Source of the DNA: Rachicladosporium sp. CCFEE 5018
Lineage: Eukaryota; Ascomycota; Dothideomycetes; Cladosporiales; Cladosporiaceae
Length of the DNA: 64,000 bases
Assembly (NCBI GenBank): GCA_002077045.2
Contig: KZ111151.1
Location: 247,933-311,932, forward strand
Direction of reading: 5' to 3'
Within the stretch, counting starts at the first letter, position 1. Each line of letters starts with the position of its first letter. The notes beneath the pieces were generated by a model. It ran no database searches. It had not been told where the DNA came from and saw nothing but the letters and a program-made list of their open reading frames with translations. This document shows positions 21,317 through 31,478 of this stretch, in pieces. Made by a program: the position numbers and the translations under genes.

Positions 21317-21512
21317 TCTGTGGTCCACATTGATGACCGATCGATGCGAAACTGCGGTCAGCACGTTACATGGAATCAATGGAATTCCCCCTTCGAACCA
21401 GGCGGTGGACCACTACAAGCGCCGGCCAGGAGTCATAAGTCAGGGCTTGGCAAATGACCGTGCCACTTCGCTTCACCTCACTTGGACATCCTGAGGAGTC
21501 TGCCTTGGTACG

Positions 21513-22472
21513 ATGTTTGTCGCCACCGGAACAATGTCGACCGTCTCCCGCTTCCTCGATCTCCCAAGAGCACTTCGCCTGCGCATCTGGACTTCCTGCC
21601 TCCCTCACCGCTTCGTCGAACTCGACTACCCAATCGCAGACCACATCTTCCCCTCGCCTTTGCCATGCACCCACTTCAGCCACACAACGCACATCAACAG
21701 CCAACCACCACTAATCACCCAAGTCTGCCGCGAAGCCCGCCAGGTAGCTTTCGACGCCGGCACCCCGTTCGAAGACATTTCCCACCCAGGCCGCCCAGAC
21801 GAAGCATGGTTCAGTTCCGGCACCAGCCTCCGCGCGTCATGGCTCGACCGCACGAGGGACGCAGTGCACATGCACTGGACCGCCGCGCTCGAACCTCTCT
21901 ACGATTCCGATGGCGATGCGATTTCCAGCCTGGCTTGGGATGCGAAGTTCTGCACAGGCGTGGCGTCGCTGAGGGTGGAGTTCTTTGAGGAGAATTACCA
22001 TGAGGCGGGATCTGTTGACGTGCCAGCCGCGCTGCCGGAGGAGCTCAAGTCACTTGTTGACAATCCGTTGAATGCAAGGCTGGCCAAGCAGCCGCAGAAT
22101 CTCCTGAGCCTACCAATGTGGATGGTTGTGATGGATACTGTGGTCGTGCACTTGAGTCGTGAAGCTGCTGCCGAGCGAGGATTCTTTGCGCTACTGGGTG
22201 ATGCTACGGTGCAGATTATTGATGTGGTTGAGCAGGAGGTTTTGCATGGGTACTATGATGCTGCGGGCTTGGTGGAGAGGCTGCAGGTGCCACACGGAGT
22301 ACAAAGTGGTGGACATAAGTTCGAGTTGATTTCAAAGATCAGGGAAGATCTCGAGTACGTGCTGATGAGAGAGTATGGCTGTCGAGAGCTGCTGCGGCAT
22401 ATGCGGCCAGCGGTGATGTTCAGATTGTGTACGCGCGACTGTGAGACTATACATGTAGCACATGCAGATTAA
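21513..22472 (+). CDS. 2EXR-domain hypothetical protein
   Basis: Single exon, 319 aa from the ATG at 21513, or 312 aa from the ATG at 21534. The N-terminus FLDLPRALRLRIWTSCLPHRFVELD is a 2EXR-type motif, followed by PPLITQVCREARQVAFDAG, the usual second element of this fungal family. No transmembrane segment or catalytic motif is evident. Such genes are numerous and variable in Pezizomycotina, and their function is unknown. It lies 196 bp downstream of DUS4 on the same strand and converges with NST1. A second copy is at 42469-43428. Confidence 0.75.
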   Translation: MFVATGTMSTVSRFLDLPRALRLRIWTSCLPHRFVELDYPIADHIFPSPLPCTHFSHTTHINSQPPLITQVCREARQVAFDAGTPFEDISHPGRPDEAWFSSGTSLRASWLDRTRDAVHMHWTAALEPLYDSDGDAISSLAWDAKFCTGVASLRVEFFEENYHEAGSVDVPAALPEELKSLVDNPLNARLAKQPQNLLSLPMWMVVMDTVVVHLSREAAAERGFFALLGDATVQIIDVVEQEVLHGYYDAAGLVERLQVPHGVQSGGHKFELISKIREDLEYVLMREYGCRELLRHMRPAVMFRLCTRDCETIHVAHAD

Positions 22473-22706
22473 TACTCTCTGTCACGATGATACTGTCTGT
22501 ACCGTGTTGGGGTAGGATTTGTCAAGTGCGTGACTAAAGCTACGAGCTCACGAAAGCTCAGAGCGCCTGAGCGGCTCCGTAGGTGATACACTAGCATAGC
22601 CTATCGATGCGACCTTCGCCGCGTCTTCCAACGCTCAGCCTGCTCACTGTGAGCAGACTAAGCACATTCCGTACCGCACATGGCCTAGTGCAGAGTCAGA
22701 CCATTC

Positions 22707-25700
22707 CTAAAAGTCCCTCCCAAACCCACCCACAGCGCCCAACCCAGCAAACCCACCCGGCCGTCCTCCAGGCGCTCCAAACCCACCAGCCATACCAGCT
22801 TTCTGTGGCATCGGGCTTCCAATCTCGCCTAAGCCGATCTCCGGCGTCGCACCGCCAGGCACCCATCTCACGCCATCCAGTCCACCTTGCCCATCTCTCC
22901 GCACACTCAGCTCTCCGCCACCGTTCTGCGCGTCACCCTCTGTCTCGCAGATGGCCTCTAGCTCTGCCATGGTAGGCGGAGAGTCGAGATTCGGACGCTG
23001 GTGCTCGATTTGGCGGAGCAGGGAGGGAATGTCGTGATACTCCATGGGATCTGAGTGTGGGGATGAGGAGAGGATTTTGCAGGCTTGACAGATCGCCAGC
23101 CGAATCGTCAGAGGGCGCGGCTGGGAGCCAAGACCTGGTGCGCGACCAGGGTGCGGCGCGCCGAACCCGGAGTTCGCGGCGAAGGCGGCATTGTTGGCGG
23201 ACCAGGTGTTGCTGGCTGATGGCAGGGCACCCCAGGTGTTCTGCTGGCTTAGCGCGGGACCGAAGGGTAGTGATGGTGTGGACCAGGAGGATCCCGGCGC
23301 TCCGAAGGTCGAGCTTGGAGGACCGAACGAAGAGATGTTCATCGGTCCTGTGCGGGAAGAGTTCGGAGCGGCGGACATGCGGCGCGTGTCGGACTGAGGC
23401 GGCATGGGCTCGTCGGAGTCATCTAAGAGGGCGGAGCTGCCGAGGTGTTTGGCGAGATTGTCCATGTCGGGATTCGAGGAGCGGCCATCGTGATCGTTCG
23501 GAGGCTTCACGCTGCTCGGGCGTTGTATTGGCGCGGGCCGTGTGATTGGCTGAGATGCGCTGGGCTCGAAGCGGTCTTTGTCGCTGGCAGATTGCTGTCG
23601 GGAATGAGACTGCCTCACGCCGTCGCTGCTGGGAGTGTCGTTGGGTCTCGACTGCCCGATTGGCGAAGTCTGGCTCGAGTGCTGTGGAGGTGCTTGCGGG
23701 ACGAAGCCAGGAGGCGCGTTGACACCGGGTCCGTCGTATGGGAAATTCATGCCTCGACCTTGAGGATGCATCATGCCAGGAGGATGCATGCCGTTCATAC
23801 CGTTCACGCCATTCATGCCGTGCATGCCATTGACACCATTCATGCCATTCATACCAGGTGCGCCGAACCCAGCCATACGGTTGGGCACGCCCATCGGTGG
23901 GCCTTGATGTCCGTACATTGGCATCTGCCCACGTGGACCCATCTGGTACATCATCGGACCATGCTGATTGGGAAAGCTGTGGAAGCCCATCGGTGGCATG
24001 TTATTGAACCCACCAGGGTGGTGCTGCGGGTGTGACATGCCTGGTGGTGGTTGTATGGGATACTGGTTGGGAGGCGCATGACTCTGTTGCGTCTGCTGAG
24101 GGTTATGCTGGGGATTATCTGGCTTCTGAGGTGGCTGTTGCTTCACCAAGGGAGTCGGTCCTTGCGAGGGTGCAGCGCTGCCAGGCGAGGAAGACTTGCT
24201 CGGTACACTTGATAGCTGAGTATGAGCTGACTTTGGCGACGATGCATGTGAGTTCTGTTGCGACGTTTGTCGTGGCTTTGCTGGGGTGGAAGCGCTCGTG
24301 AGTGCTGGAGTGGCGACTGTCGGGTATGGAGAGCTCACACTGGAGGGCGTTTGCTTTGGGTAGATCCCAGGTACAGCGACCAGACCAGCCTGTGATGGCC
24401 GCTTTGCAATCTGCGGCGTCTTCATCGTCGTAGAATGCTGAGGTTGCGGCTGCCGTGTCGCCCGCTCAGCCTTGGCCTTGGCTTCATGCTCCTTCTTCTC
24501 CTTGTCCTCAGCAGCCTTCCGATCCTTCGCCTCTTTATCGCGAGCTTCTCGCTCTTCGCGCTCGCGTTTCCTGCCCTCGTCCTTCTTTGCTTTCTCAGCA
24601 GCACGCTGCTCCCGAGCTTTCTTCTCCGATTCCTCTTTGCGCTGCTGCTCCTCAACCAGCCTTCGTTGCCGCTCTGCCTCCTTCTTGGCACGCTCTTCGT
24701 CCAGCTTGCGCTTCTCCTCCTCTTTCTTCTTCCGCTGCTCCTCCTTCTTCCGCTTGAGGTCCTCCTGCTTCTTCAGCTCAGCCTCTTTCAGCCGTGCCTC
24801 CTCAGCAGCCTTCTCCGCGTCTTTCTTCGCCTTCTCCTCAGCCTTCGCTTGCTGCTGCTGTTTCTTCTTGTCCTTCTTCTTCTCTGCATCCCGCTTCTTC
24901 TTCGCCTCTCGTTGAGCCTCCAGCTTCTCCTCATCTTGCAGCTCTTCCAGTAGCTTCTGTTGCCGCTCTGCTGCCACCTTCTCTTTGTATGCGGTCAAGA
25001 CTCGTTGCTCGAACATCCGCGCTGCAAAGATCTGGAACATGCGCCTGCCTTCTTGCATCCGCTGCTCTTCCGTCAAGCCGCCCTGCGCTTTGTTAGTGCA
25101 TCGCGACACACAGTCCCTACAATGCTCTCCACACACCATATCATCTTCCTCCTCGAGGTCGTCATCGTACTCATCCTGAGAGTCGTAGCTTCCCTCTTCG
25201 TCGTCAAACTCATCGCCGGCGGCTAGTGGGTCTTCGTGATTGTAGGCAGGGTCGTTCGGCGGGTATGCTCCAGGGTGGCTTGGGTTCGCTGCAGCGTATT
25301 CTGCCTCGCTCTCGCGTTGCATGCGCCGCTCGGCCAGCTGCTCCATCATCTCGATGAACTTACGGCCGTCGTTCTTGAGGAGGTCGTCAGCGACAGTGAG
25401 GAGGTTGTCTGCTTTACCTTTTAGCCCCATTTGTAGTTTCTCAAGCCAAGGCGTCAAGATACCTTTGACAGTCAGATTCTGGCCAAAATTGAAGAAGTCT
25501 GGCACTGGACCTCGGGGTGGATCGATGTCCTCGTCCGAGTACTCTCCCTCCTCTGAGTACTCCTCTTCGTCACTGTACTCCTCTTCCTCCTCGTCCAAAT
25601 GCTCTAGCATCTGGCTCGACCGATGCTGCGGATTTGGTGGCGGAGCAGCGAGTGGGTGGGGTGGTCGGCGGTGCTGCAGGGGCTCAGGCAGCATGCTATC

Positions 25701-26468
25701 GGTCGCGGGTAGAGGTGGATTGTCGTGATGCGCGTACTGTTCGAGCTCCTCATAGTAGCCCTCGTATAGCACCTCCAACTCCTCCTCTATCGCCGTGCGC
25801 TTACGTCCACACACCGTGCAAGAACAGGAATGCTTCTGCTGCTGCTTCATCTTCCGTAGGACCGCTTCTTTCTCGATCTTCAACAACGACTTGCGCTCAT
25901 CCTCACTAAGACTGAGCCAGAAGTTCTTGATATTCTGCCTCTCCTGCTGCGTGCTGGTGTTCCAGATATTAGGGTGATTGGCAACGCTCCTGTGCATACT
26001 ACGCAGGGTCGCAGCAGACGTGCCCGGCTGCTGAGAATGATTCATGGGCATCGGAGGCATAGCAGTTCCTAGCATATCGGCATTGTAGGCGCTGTGGTGG
26101 GGACTCACGCGCGGCCGTTTGCCCTTGCGACTGGCCGCCGTCTTGCCGTTCGTGCTAGGCGCGGGCATGTTGTAGGCAGGATTTGCCACACGTGGATGCG
26201 TGAAATGATCCTCGTACGACCCATTCGCATCTGCATCGGAGTAGTCGTCGTAGTCCTCCTCGTCTTCGTCGTCGTAGCGGAGCGGGTCCTCGTCGTAGGC
26301 CAACTCGGCCGAGCGGCCTTGTGCGGGACGACTGTCAGCAGGAGCGACGGCAGCTTTCGCAGCCTGCTTGGCGCGACGCTTCTGCTTCTTGCGATTCACG
26401 ACTGGTGCGTCGTTTGTGGGGGCTGCTATGACGCCGTTTGTAGGCGGACTGCCCGCGTTCATGGCCAT
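22707..26468 (-). CDS. NST1: Stress response protein Nst1
   Basis: Single exon, 1,253 aa. The start MAMNAGSPP lies next to a second ATG two codons later. N-terminal basic KKQKRRAKQAAKAA, then Asp/Glu/Tyr-rich acidic tracts (about 60-75 and 290-320). The segment NIKNFWLSLSEDERKSLLKIEKEAVLRKMKQQQKHSCSC is split here as NIKNFWLSLSEDERK, LLKIEKEAVLRKMK and the Cys motif CSCTVCGRKR (about 213-222); it is diagnostic for Nst1. A second Cys cluster, CGEHCRDCVSRC, lies near 450. Residues about 490-670 are a very long Lys/Glu/Ala/Arg coiled coil. The C-terminal half is Pro/Gln/Ser-rich with an MNG/VNG/MHG repeat near 870-895. Yeast Nst1 is a negative regulator linked to salt tolerance; that is family knowledge. 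A second copy is at 43663-47424. Confidence 0.88.
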   Translation of the reverse strand: MAMNAGSPPTNGVIAAPTNDAPVVNRKKQKRRAKQAAKAAVAPADSRPAQGRSAELAYDEDPLRYDDEDEEDYDDYSDADANGSYEDHFTHPRVANPAYNMPAPSTNGKTAASRKGKRPRVSPHHSAYNADMLGTAMPPMPMNHSQQPGTSAATLRSMHRSVANHPNIWNTSTQQERQNIKNFWLSLSEDERKSLLKIEKEAVLRKMKQQQKHSCSCTVCGRKRTAIEEELEVLYEGYYEELEQYAHHDNPPLPATDSMLPEPLQHRRPPHPLAAPPPNPQHRSSQMLEHLDEEEEEYSDEEEYSEEGEYSDEDIDPPRGPVPDFFNFGQNLTVKGILTPWLEKLQMGLKGKADNLLTVADDLLKNDGRKFIEMMEQLAERRMQRESEAEYAAANPSHPGAYPPNDPAYNHEDPLAAGDEFDDEEGSYDSQDEYDDDLEEEDDMVCGEHCRDCVSRCTNKAQGGLTEEQRMQEGRRMFQIFAARMFEQRVLTAYKEKVAAERQQKLLEELQDEEKLEAQREAKKKRDAEKKKDKKKQQQQAKAEEKAKKDAEKAAEEARLKEAELKKQEDLKRKKEEQRKKKEEEKRKLDEERAKKEAERQRRLVEEQQRKEESEKKAREQRAAEKAKKDEGRKREREEREARDKEAKDRKAAEDKEKKEHEAKAKAERATRQPQPQHSTTMKTPQIAKRPSQAGLVAVPGIYPKQTPSSVSSPYPTVATPALTSASTPAKPRQTSQQNSHASSPKSAHTQLSSVPSKSSSPGSAAPSQGPTPLVKQQPPQKPDNPQHNPQQTQQSHAPPNQYPIQPPPGMSHPQHHPGGFNNMPPMGFHSFPNQHGPMMYQMGPRGQMPMYGHQGPPMGVPNRMAGFGAPGMNGMNGVNGMHGMNGVNGMNGMHPPGMMHPQGRGMNFPYDGPGVNAPPGFVPQAPPQHSSQTSPIGQSRPNDTPSSDGVRQSHSRQQSASDKDRFEPSASQPITRPAPIQRPSSVKPPNDHDGRSSNPDMDNLAKHLGSSALLDDSDEPMPPQSDTRRMSAAPNSSRTGPMNISSFGPPSSTFGAPGSSWSTPSLPFGPALSQQNTWGALPSASNTWSANNAAFAANSGFGAPHPGRAPGLGSQPRPLTIRLAICQACKILSSSPHSDPMEYHDIPSLLRQIEHQRPNLDSPPTMAELEAICETEGDAQNGGGELSVRRDGQGGLDGVRWVPGGATPEIGLGEIGSPMPQKAGMAGGFGAPGGRPGGFAGLGAVGGFGRDF

Positions 26469-27675
26469 TCTGCTTGTCGGGCTGGGGATGAGGAGAGGAT
26501 TCCGCAGTCTGCGAAGACGTCTGTGTCAGTCACAGTACTCCACTGCCATGCAGAGGCAAGTTGTCGCTCAGGGCAAAGTCCGTGCTACGTGGGTGTGCGT
26601 CGGTGGGATCAGACGGAGAGACCTGTGGCACGTGGCTGGACGTACGTAGTAGGCGAGACCAGTGGGATGTGGGCAGCAGACTGTGTTAGTCTCTGCGTTC
26701 ATGGGCCGAGGAGCATGTGTTGTACTGTGGTGCATGTGCCTTCACGCTGGGTGTGGAGTATCGTGAGGTTGTGAATAGCGTGCACGGCGAAAGTGCTCCG
26801 AGCTCCCCGAGCGAGGAGCGACTGCAGCGTGCATGGGCTGCTTGTACGACAGACAAAGGAGAGACGACATATTGGGCATCACATGATCTCACGACTATAG
26901 ACCCGTCGACTTCACAACTATCAAGATACTCCGGTAACATTAATCTGTGTGTCAGCCCCATGAGAACATGTTGTGTCGATATCGTGGTTGTTCAGGATGA
27001 ATGCCTGATATGATCAGGCACATCTCGGCTTGATGCCTTTCGGATCAGGGTCTATCCGTCCAAGGAAGGCACCACGCGACATATACCAGATGCGTTGTGC
27101 AGACTGAAAGCACCTCTTCCCATGTTGACATGCCATGCCTCTTTTCGAAATATCGTCGGCTTGAAAGTAACGCATTCCATCCTTATGTCTATCGGCACAA
27201 CCTCGCGCCCTTCATGATCGTCGCACAGCCACACAGCCACGCAAGAGCTCCACTCTGCAACCCGATGTGAGACATCGACTCGTGGAACATCCGCACTGCA
27301 TTGGCTCCTTCGCCATTTCCTTAACACGGCTCTCGTATTGCATCGCCTATTCGTATAGCTCCCTTACCCCTACTACAATCACACGGAGTTCACTCCAGCA
27401 CTTGCCATTACACTACCCGTCTCCTCGTTGCTCCGCCACCCCCACACCCCGATATCCATCCACCTCATCCTGACTTCCGGCTCGCTCTACTGTGCTTGCG
27501 TGTGCACAAAGTCTATCTTGACTTCTGGGCAAAGGGCTTCGATAGATTGAGTACTTGGATTGTCAATCGCCTTTAGAGGAGAGGGTTCGACATAGCATAC
27601 CAGCCTGGAGCTTCGTTGGCGTTGGAGCAGCCAAAAGTTGGATACACGACTCGGCGGGCCGAGACGGACGATACA
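26469..27675. other. divergent intergenic region NST1 / RHO2
   Basis: 1,207 bp between the starts of two divergent genes; repeated at 47425-48631. The interval 27340-27480 is pyrimidine-rich, typical of fungal core promoters and 5' leaders, here probably of RHO2. Short ORFs (for example 26717-27013) have no recognisable similarity and are not called. Confidence 0.5.
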
Positions 27676-28463
27676 ATGGCACAGCAAGATGGACAGGCGA
27701 TGAGGAGGTACGCTGGACCTACAGACCGACTATGCGCACACTCAATGGCTGACACTGTTGGCCAGGAAACTCGTAATTATAGGCGACGGCGCATGCGGCA
27801 AGACCAGTCTCCTCTCCGTCTTCACTCTCGGCTACTTCCCTACAGTATGTTGTCCGGCACCGCCTCTCACACCGCTCTCACTGACCACCATGTCTAGCGC
27901 TACGTCCCCACAGTCTTCGAGAACTACGTAACCGACTGCCGCGTAGACGGCAAATCCGTACAATTAGCCCTCTGGGATACAGCAGGCCAAGAAGACTACG
28001 AGCGCCTACGACCACTGGCTTACTCACAAGCACACGTGATACTCATAGCCTTCTCGATATCCAGCCCGGACAGTTTGCAGAACATCACGACGAAATGGTA
28101 CGCCCTCCCCTTGCCCCATACACCCTCCCCCCTACTTCCTTCCACAGCTCCTTCGCTAACACAGTCCAATACAGGCACCCCGAAGTCCTCGACCGCTGCC
28201 CCAACGTACCCATCATTCTCGTCGGCCTCAAGAAAGACTTACGAGACGACCCTGTTGCCCAGGAAGAGATGCGGAAAACCTCTAAGAAATTTCTCACATC
28301 CGAAGAAGGCGAGGACGTGCGGAAACGGGTGGGCGCGAAGAAATACCTGGAGTGCAGTAGCTTGACGGGAGAGGGCGTGGATGATGTGTTCGAGGCGGCT
28401 ACTAGGCAGAGTTTGCTGGGGAGTGGGGAGAGGGAACGGGGAGGGTGTTGTGTCATACTCTGA
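27676..28463 (+). CDS. RHO2: Rho-family GTPase Rho2
   Basis: Four exons: 27676..27707, 27766..27844, 27898..28097 and 28175..28463; introns of 58, 53 and 77 nt; 199 aa. Motifs: P-loop GDGACGKT (17-24), effector loop YVPTVFENYV (39-48), switch II WDTAGQE (63-69), LVGLKKDLRDD with the Rho-specific insert after it, ECSSLTGEGVDDVF, and C-terminal CAAX CVIL with a preceding Cys. Leu at the CAAX end predicts geranylgeranylation. The YVTDCRVDGKSVQLALWDTAG run and the FTLGYFPT segment separate it from Rho1, Rho3, Rho4 and Cdc42. Rho2 acts at the plasma membrane in cell-wall integrity and polarity (family knowledge). A second copy is at 48632-49419. Confidence 0.93.
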
Positions 28464-29122
28464 AAGGCCCTCATCTTGATGTGCGATTATAATGAGGCAG
28501 CAGTGGCGAGAGTGTCTCATGGGGGCGCAGTGTGCCGTTCAGCGGGCGCAGGAGGGCAATGGGCTGATTCGCGGCGTTAGGGAAGGGAGAAAAGCTCACA
28601 TTTTGTGACCACGTGCATTGACGATGAAGCATGGCGTGGGCAAAGGACAGGGGAACGATGAGGAGGATCTGATCTGGCGCAAGCCTTGGGCTACGGTCGC
28701 TTGTACGGATGGGTCCCGTCGACAGGCATAGACCGTACCGAAGAACAGTTCAACATCACCACTGTCCTCCTGCTCACCCGCGCCTAGCTTGTCAAAACGT
28801 GGCTAAGGCGTTGCTGCACAGGGACTCCGCCAGTCCTCCCCCACTGCCCTGAAGAGGCGTAGTGCATGGAAAGCTGGTAGTGTGCGAGAACACGATCATA
28901 GCGTGAGAGTATTGCAGAGAGCAAGTGTCCTTACCCCTTCCCGCCCTACGCGGCTATTCCGTGCATGCACAATAACGACAACGATATTGTTCGCCGTGGC
29001 AAAAATCACACGCTCCACATCAATCTCGACATGTGAACCTCAAGCCCTACACGCACATGAGTTCACAAGATCATGCCACACACTACGCGCACTTCACATC
29101 GCCCACCTTCGCTCGATCCACA
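28464..29122. other. intergenic, RHO2 3' region / promoter of next gene
   Basis: 659 bp between two plus-strand genes; repeated at 49420-50078. No gene or repeat identified. An in-frame ATG at 29057 is an alternative start for the next gene. Confidence 0.5.
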
Positions 29123-29770
29123 ATGACCGACCTACCCCTTGGCCTCATGTCCTTCGTCAAACGCCTTCAACCCCCCGACCCCTCGAAGACCTCCTCCCGC
29201 CACCCTTCCGAGCTCCCTCCCTCGCCCCTCGCGCCATCAACAACCGACGAGCACCTCAGCAGGTCGTTTGACAACGCCGCCAAGCTCACCAAAGAGCTAC
29301 TGGAGAAACACTGCATCCCCAAAGCCAGCGATGCGCATAGCTGCTTCAGAGACATTCAGCGTGGCGGTATCGCGGGCGCGGAAGCTGCGCTTTGCTGCGC
29401 GGAGTTCTGTCGTGAGATCCTGGAAGATGAGGATGACGGAAGCGGTGTGAGTGAGGCTGTGAGGGCAAGAGCGCACGGGATGTTGGCTCGGCGTGAGATG
29501 GGGGAAGATGTCGCGGGTCGTTGGTAAGTACCGACTTTCTAACGTCTGCTGAAATGGGTGCTTGGAAGCTGACGAGAGTGGTGCAGGGTCCACGCATGTG
29601 AAGCGATGAAGTTGTGGGGCATTGTCATTGCGCGGACGGGAGTGTCGAAGTGCCCTGTTGAGAAGGCGAGGGCGGAGCGCGAGGAGGCGACCGATGTATT
29701 CTTGCAAGCAGTGTGCGACTGGCATGCTGCGCGAGCGAGGTATTTGGCTACAAGGGCAGGAGCGACCTGA
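29123..29770 (+). CDS. hypothetical protein, unrecognised
   Basis: Two exons, 29123..29523 and 29587..29770, with a 63-nt GTAAGT...GTGCAG intron in phase 2; 194 aa. The ATG at 29123 (context CCACAATGACC) was preferred over 29057 because it has A at -3. The N-terminal 50 residues are Pro/Ser-rich. From about 55 it is helical and Cys/Ala-rich, including HSCFRDIQRGGIAGAEAALC and CAEFCREIL, then RWVHACEAMKLWGIV across the splice. No known domain is recognised. Frame, splice phase and codon character support a real gene. It ends 65 bp from the convergent TRAPPC12-like gene. A second copy is at 50079-50726. Confidence 0.6.
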
Positions 29771-29835
29771 AGATGATCGAGAGAGAATTCGCTCGCACCT
29801 CTCGACTCGGGTCCTGCTAGTCATCGCTGCAGTCC

Positions 29836-31168
29836 TCACAGTTTGAAATATGCATTCGATCTCTCCCAGCCTCCACTGCTGGGTGTGGCAGGTTTGGCTG
29901 CGAGAGAAGTCGCCAAAGAGGCCTTGCGATCGACGGCGCGCTCGGTACAGAGTTCGTAAACTGTGCTCAAGTTGAACAGCAGAGCAGGGTATGCATCATG
30001 CTCTTCTGCAAGGCGCTCCGAGATATCACGCGACTCTGCCAGGCGTCCAGTGTACATCAGACAGACAGCTGCGTTCTGCTGTAAAAAGTCGCTCGCCGAG
30101 TATTTCTTACCAGCGGACTTCCAGGCGTCCACAGCATCCCGCCAGTCGTCATTGGCAATGGTCAGGAGTGCGTTGATCATTTCGCGTCGTTCCTCTGACG
30201 TGATTCCGTTTATCGATCGTTGTGCACCATCACTGTCACCCAATCGAACTCGCAGCAGAGCTTTACGGAAATTGACCTCGTCCGTATCGACATCGAGCAG
30301 CGAATCTAGATGCCGGATAGCAGTCTCTAGCTCACACATCTCAACGAAGGCATCAGCAACACGAAGGCCGAGGTCTGTCAGGCGCGAGCTCCACGTTTGT
30401 GCCATCTGTACGTCGCCAGACTTACTCGCATCCCTCAAGTGCGATCTGACTTCAGCGGCCAACGCGTACAGTGCCATGATCGCTCTTCGCCCACCATCAT
30501 CGGCGACGATGGCCTGTAGTCGTACAAGTAATATTCGAAGCCCCCATGGGACATCCGGAAGGAGATCCTTTGCGCTGGGAGTACCGCGACCGAGGAAGTC
30601 GGTCAACGGCAGTGCCTCCTCTGCTGCCAGATCCGGCTTGGAGATCAGTACTAAACAGGCGAGTCGCGTATACAGTAACGGTAGGATGTGCTCGACATCA
30701 TTGCTGTCGGCCTGTAGCAATTGTCTCAACGCTACAACGGCGGCAGGTCTGAAGTGACCCTTTGCTAAGAGGTCAGGCAATGTCGCATCTGGAGAGGGCT
30801 GATGCTCAGACTTCAAGAAAGCTGCAGGGATATCATCGGTGGGGAGTTGATGATACGTCTGTGGGCTCTGAAGGAATCGTAGGTCGAACTTCCTGTTGGG
30901 AGGTAATGGCAAAGGCTTCGCTGGCGCCGATGTAGCAACTTCAACATCGCCAGGTACAGCTTCAGTAGTAGAGTCAGACCGTATGCTCGTCGGTCGATCA
31001 GCTAGCGGACTGCATCAGTCTCAGCTTGAGGCACTTCCATCGTACTGAGGACCAGACGTACTCGTCTACAGCATCCAGAGGACCCTTGGTGTTCCGCCGG
31101 GGTAATGGATGCGATATGTTGCGAACGTGACGTCGAACGCTGCCCGACGGTGACTTAGGGGAGTCCAT
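29836..31168 (-). CDS. TRAPPC12-like trafficking protein (TPR-like helical repeats)
   Basis: Two exons, 31062..31168 and 29836..31009, with a 52-nt GTACGT...ATGCAG intron in phase 2; 426 aa. It begins MDSPKSPSGSVRRHVRN. The rest is alpha-helical with repeat-like hydrophobic spacing, including YTRLACLVLISKPDLAAEE, LGLRVADAFVEMCELETAIR and QQNAAVCLMYTGRLAESRD. The end YPALLFNLSTVYELCTERAV resembles the C-terminal 'FNLxTxYELxxE' signature of TRAPPC12, followed by GWERSNAYFKL. TRAPPC12 is a subunit of TRAPP-III-type tethering complexes. The family call rests on this C-terminal signature and the repeat architecture, so another TPR protein cannot be excluded. It is divergent from ILV2 (310 bp). A second copy is at 50792-52124. 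Confidence 0.65.
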
Positions 31169-31478
31169 TTTGTGATCATTAACTAGGAACTCCTAGAAGA
31201 CCGCACCAATCGATGTCTCTGCCTTCACAATGGCACTCGAATGGAGTGAGGTCTGCAGTTTAGGCACATGTCACTGACGATCTGCATGGGCCGAGAACGG
31301 GGCGATGTGTGGGGAAATTTGACTGAGGGCAAATGGAAGTTGCTCTTGTGAGAAGACCGAGGAGTCATATCTTTTAACCAACAAGCTCCCTATAGTCAAT
31401 TGATCAAGCGAACGAAGTCACTGCAAGGAGTTACACTAGAAACACGAGACTCGTACTGCCCACACCTACACCGCGACA
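31169..31478. promoter_or_regulatory. divergent promoter TRAPPC12-like / ILV2 with a TGACTC site
   Basis: 310 bp between start codons; repeated at 52125-52434. A TGACTC core lies on the minus strand at 31362-31367 (52318-52323 in the other copy), about 112 bp before the ILV2 ATG. This is the Gcn4/CpcA core and ILV2 is an amino-acid biosynthetic gene; functional binding is inference. TTTTAACCA at about 31371 might serve as a TATA-like element. Confidence 0.35.

Noticed and set aside
21391..21401. GGTTCGA-like B-box of a tRNA gene (minus strand)
   Set aside because: The following bases do not fit the B-box and no acceptor stem or A-box is found at the right distance.
24435..24953. Leu-rich plus-strand ORF that looks like a multi-span membrane protein
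   Set aside because: It is the reverse complement of the Lys/Glu coiled-coil part of NST1, whose CTT/CTC-type codons read as Leu on the other strand.
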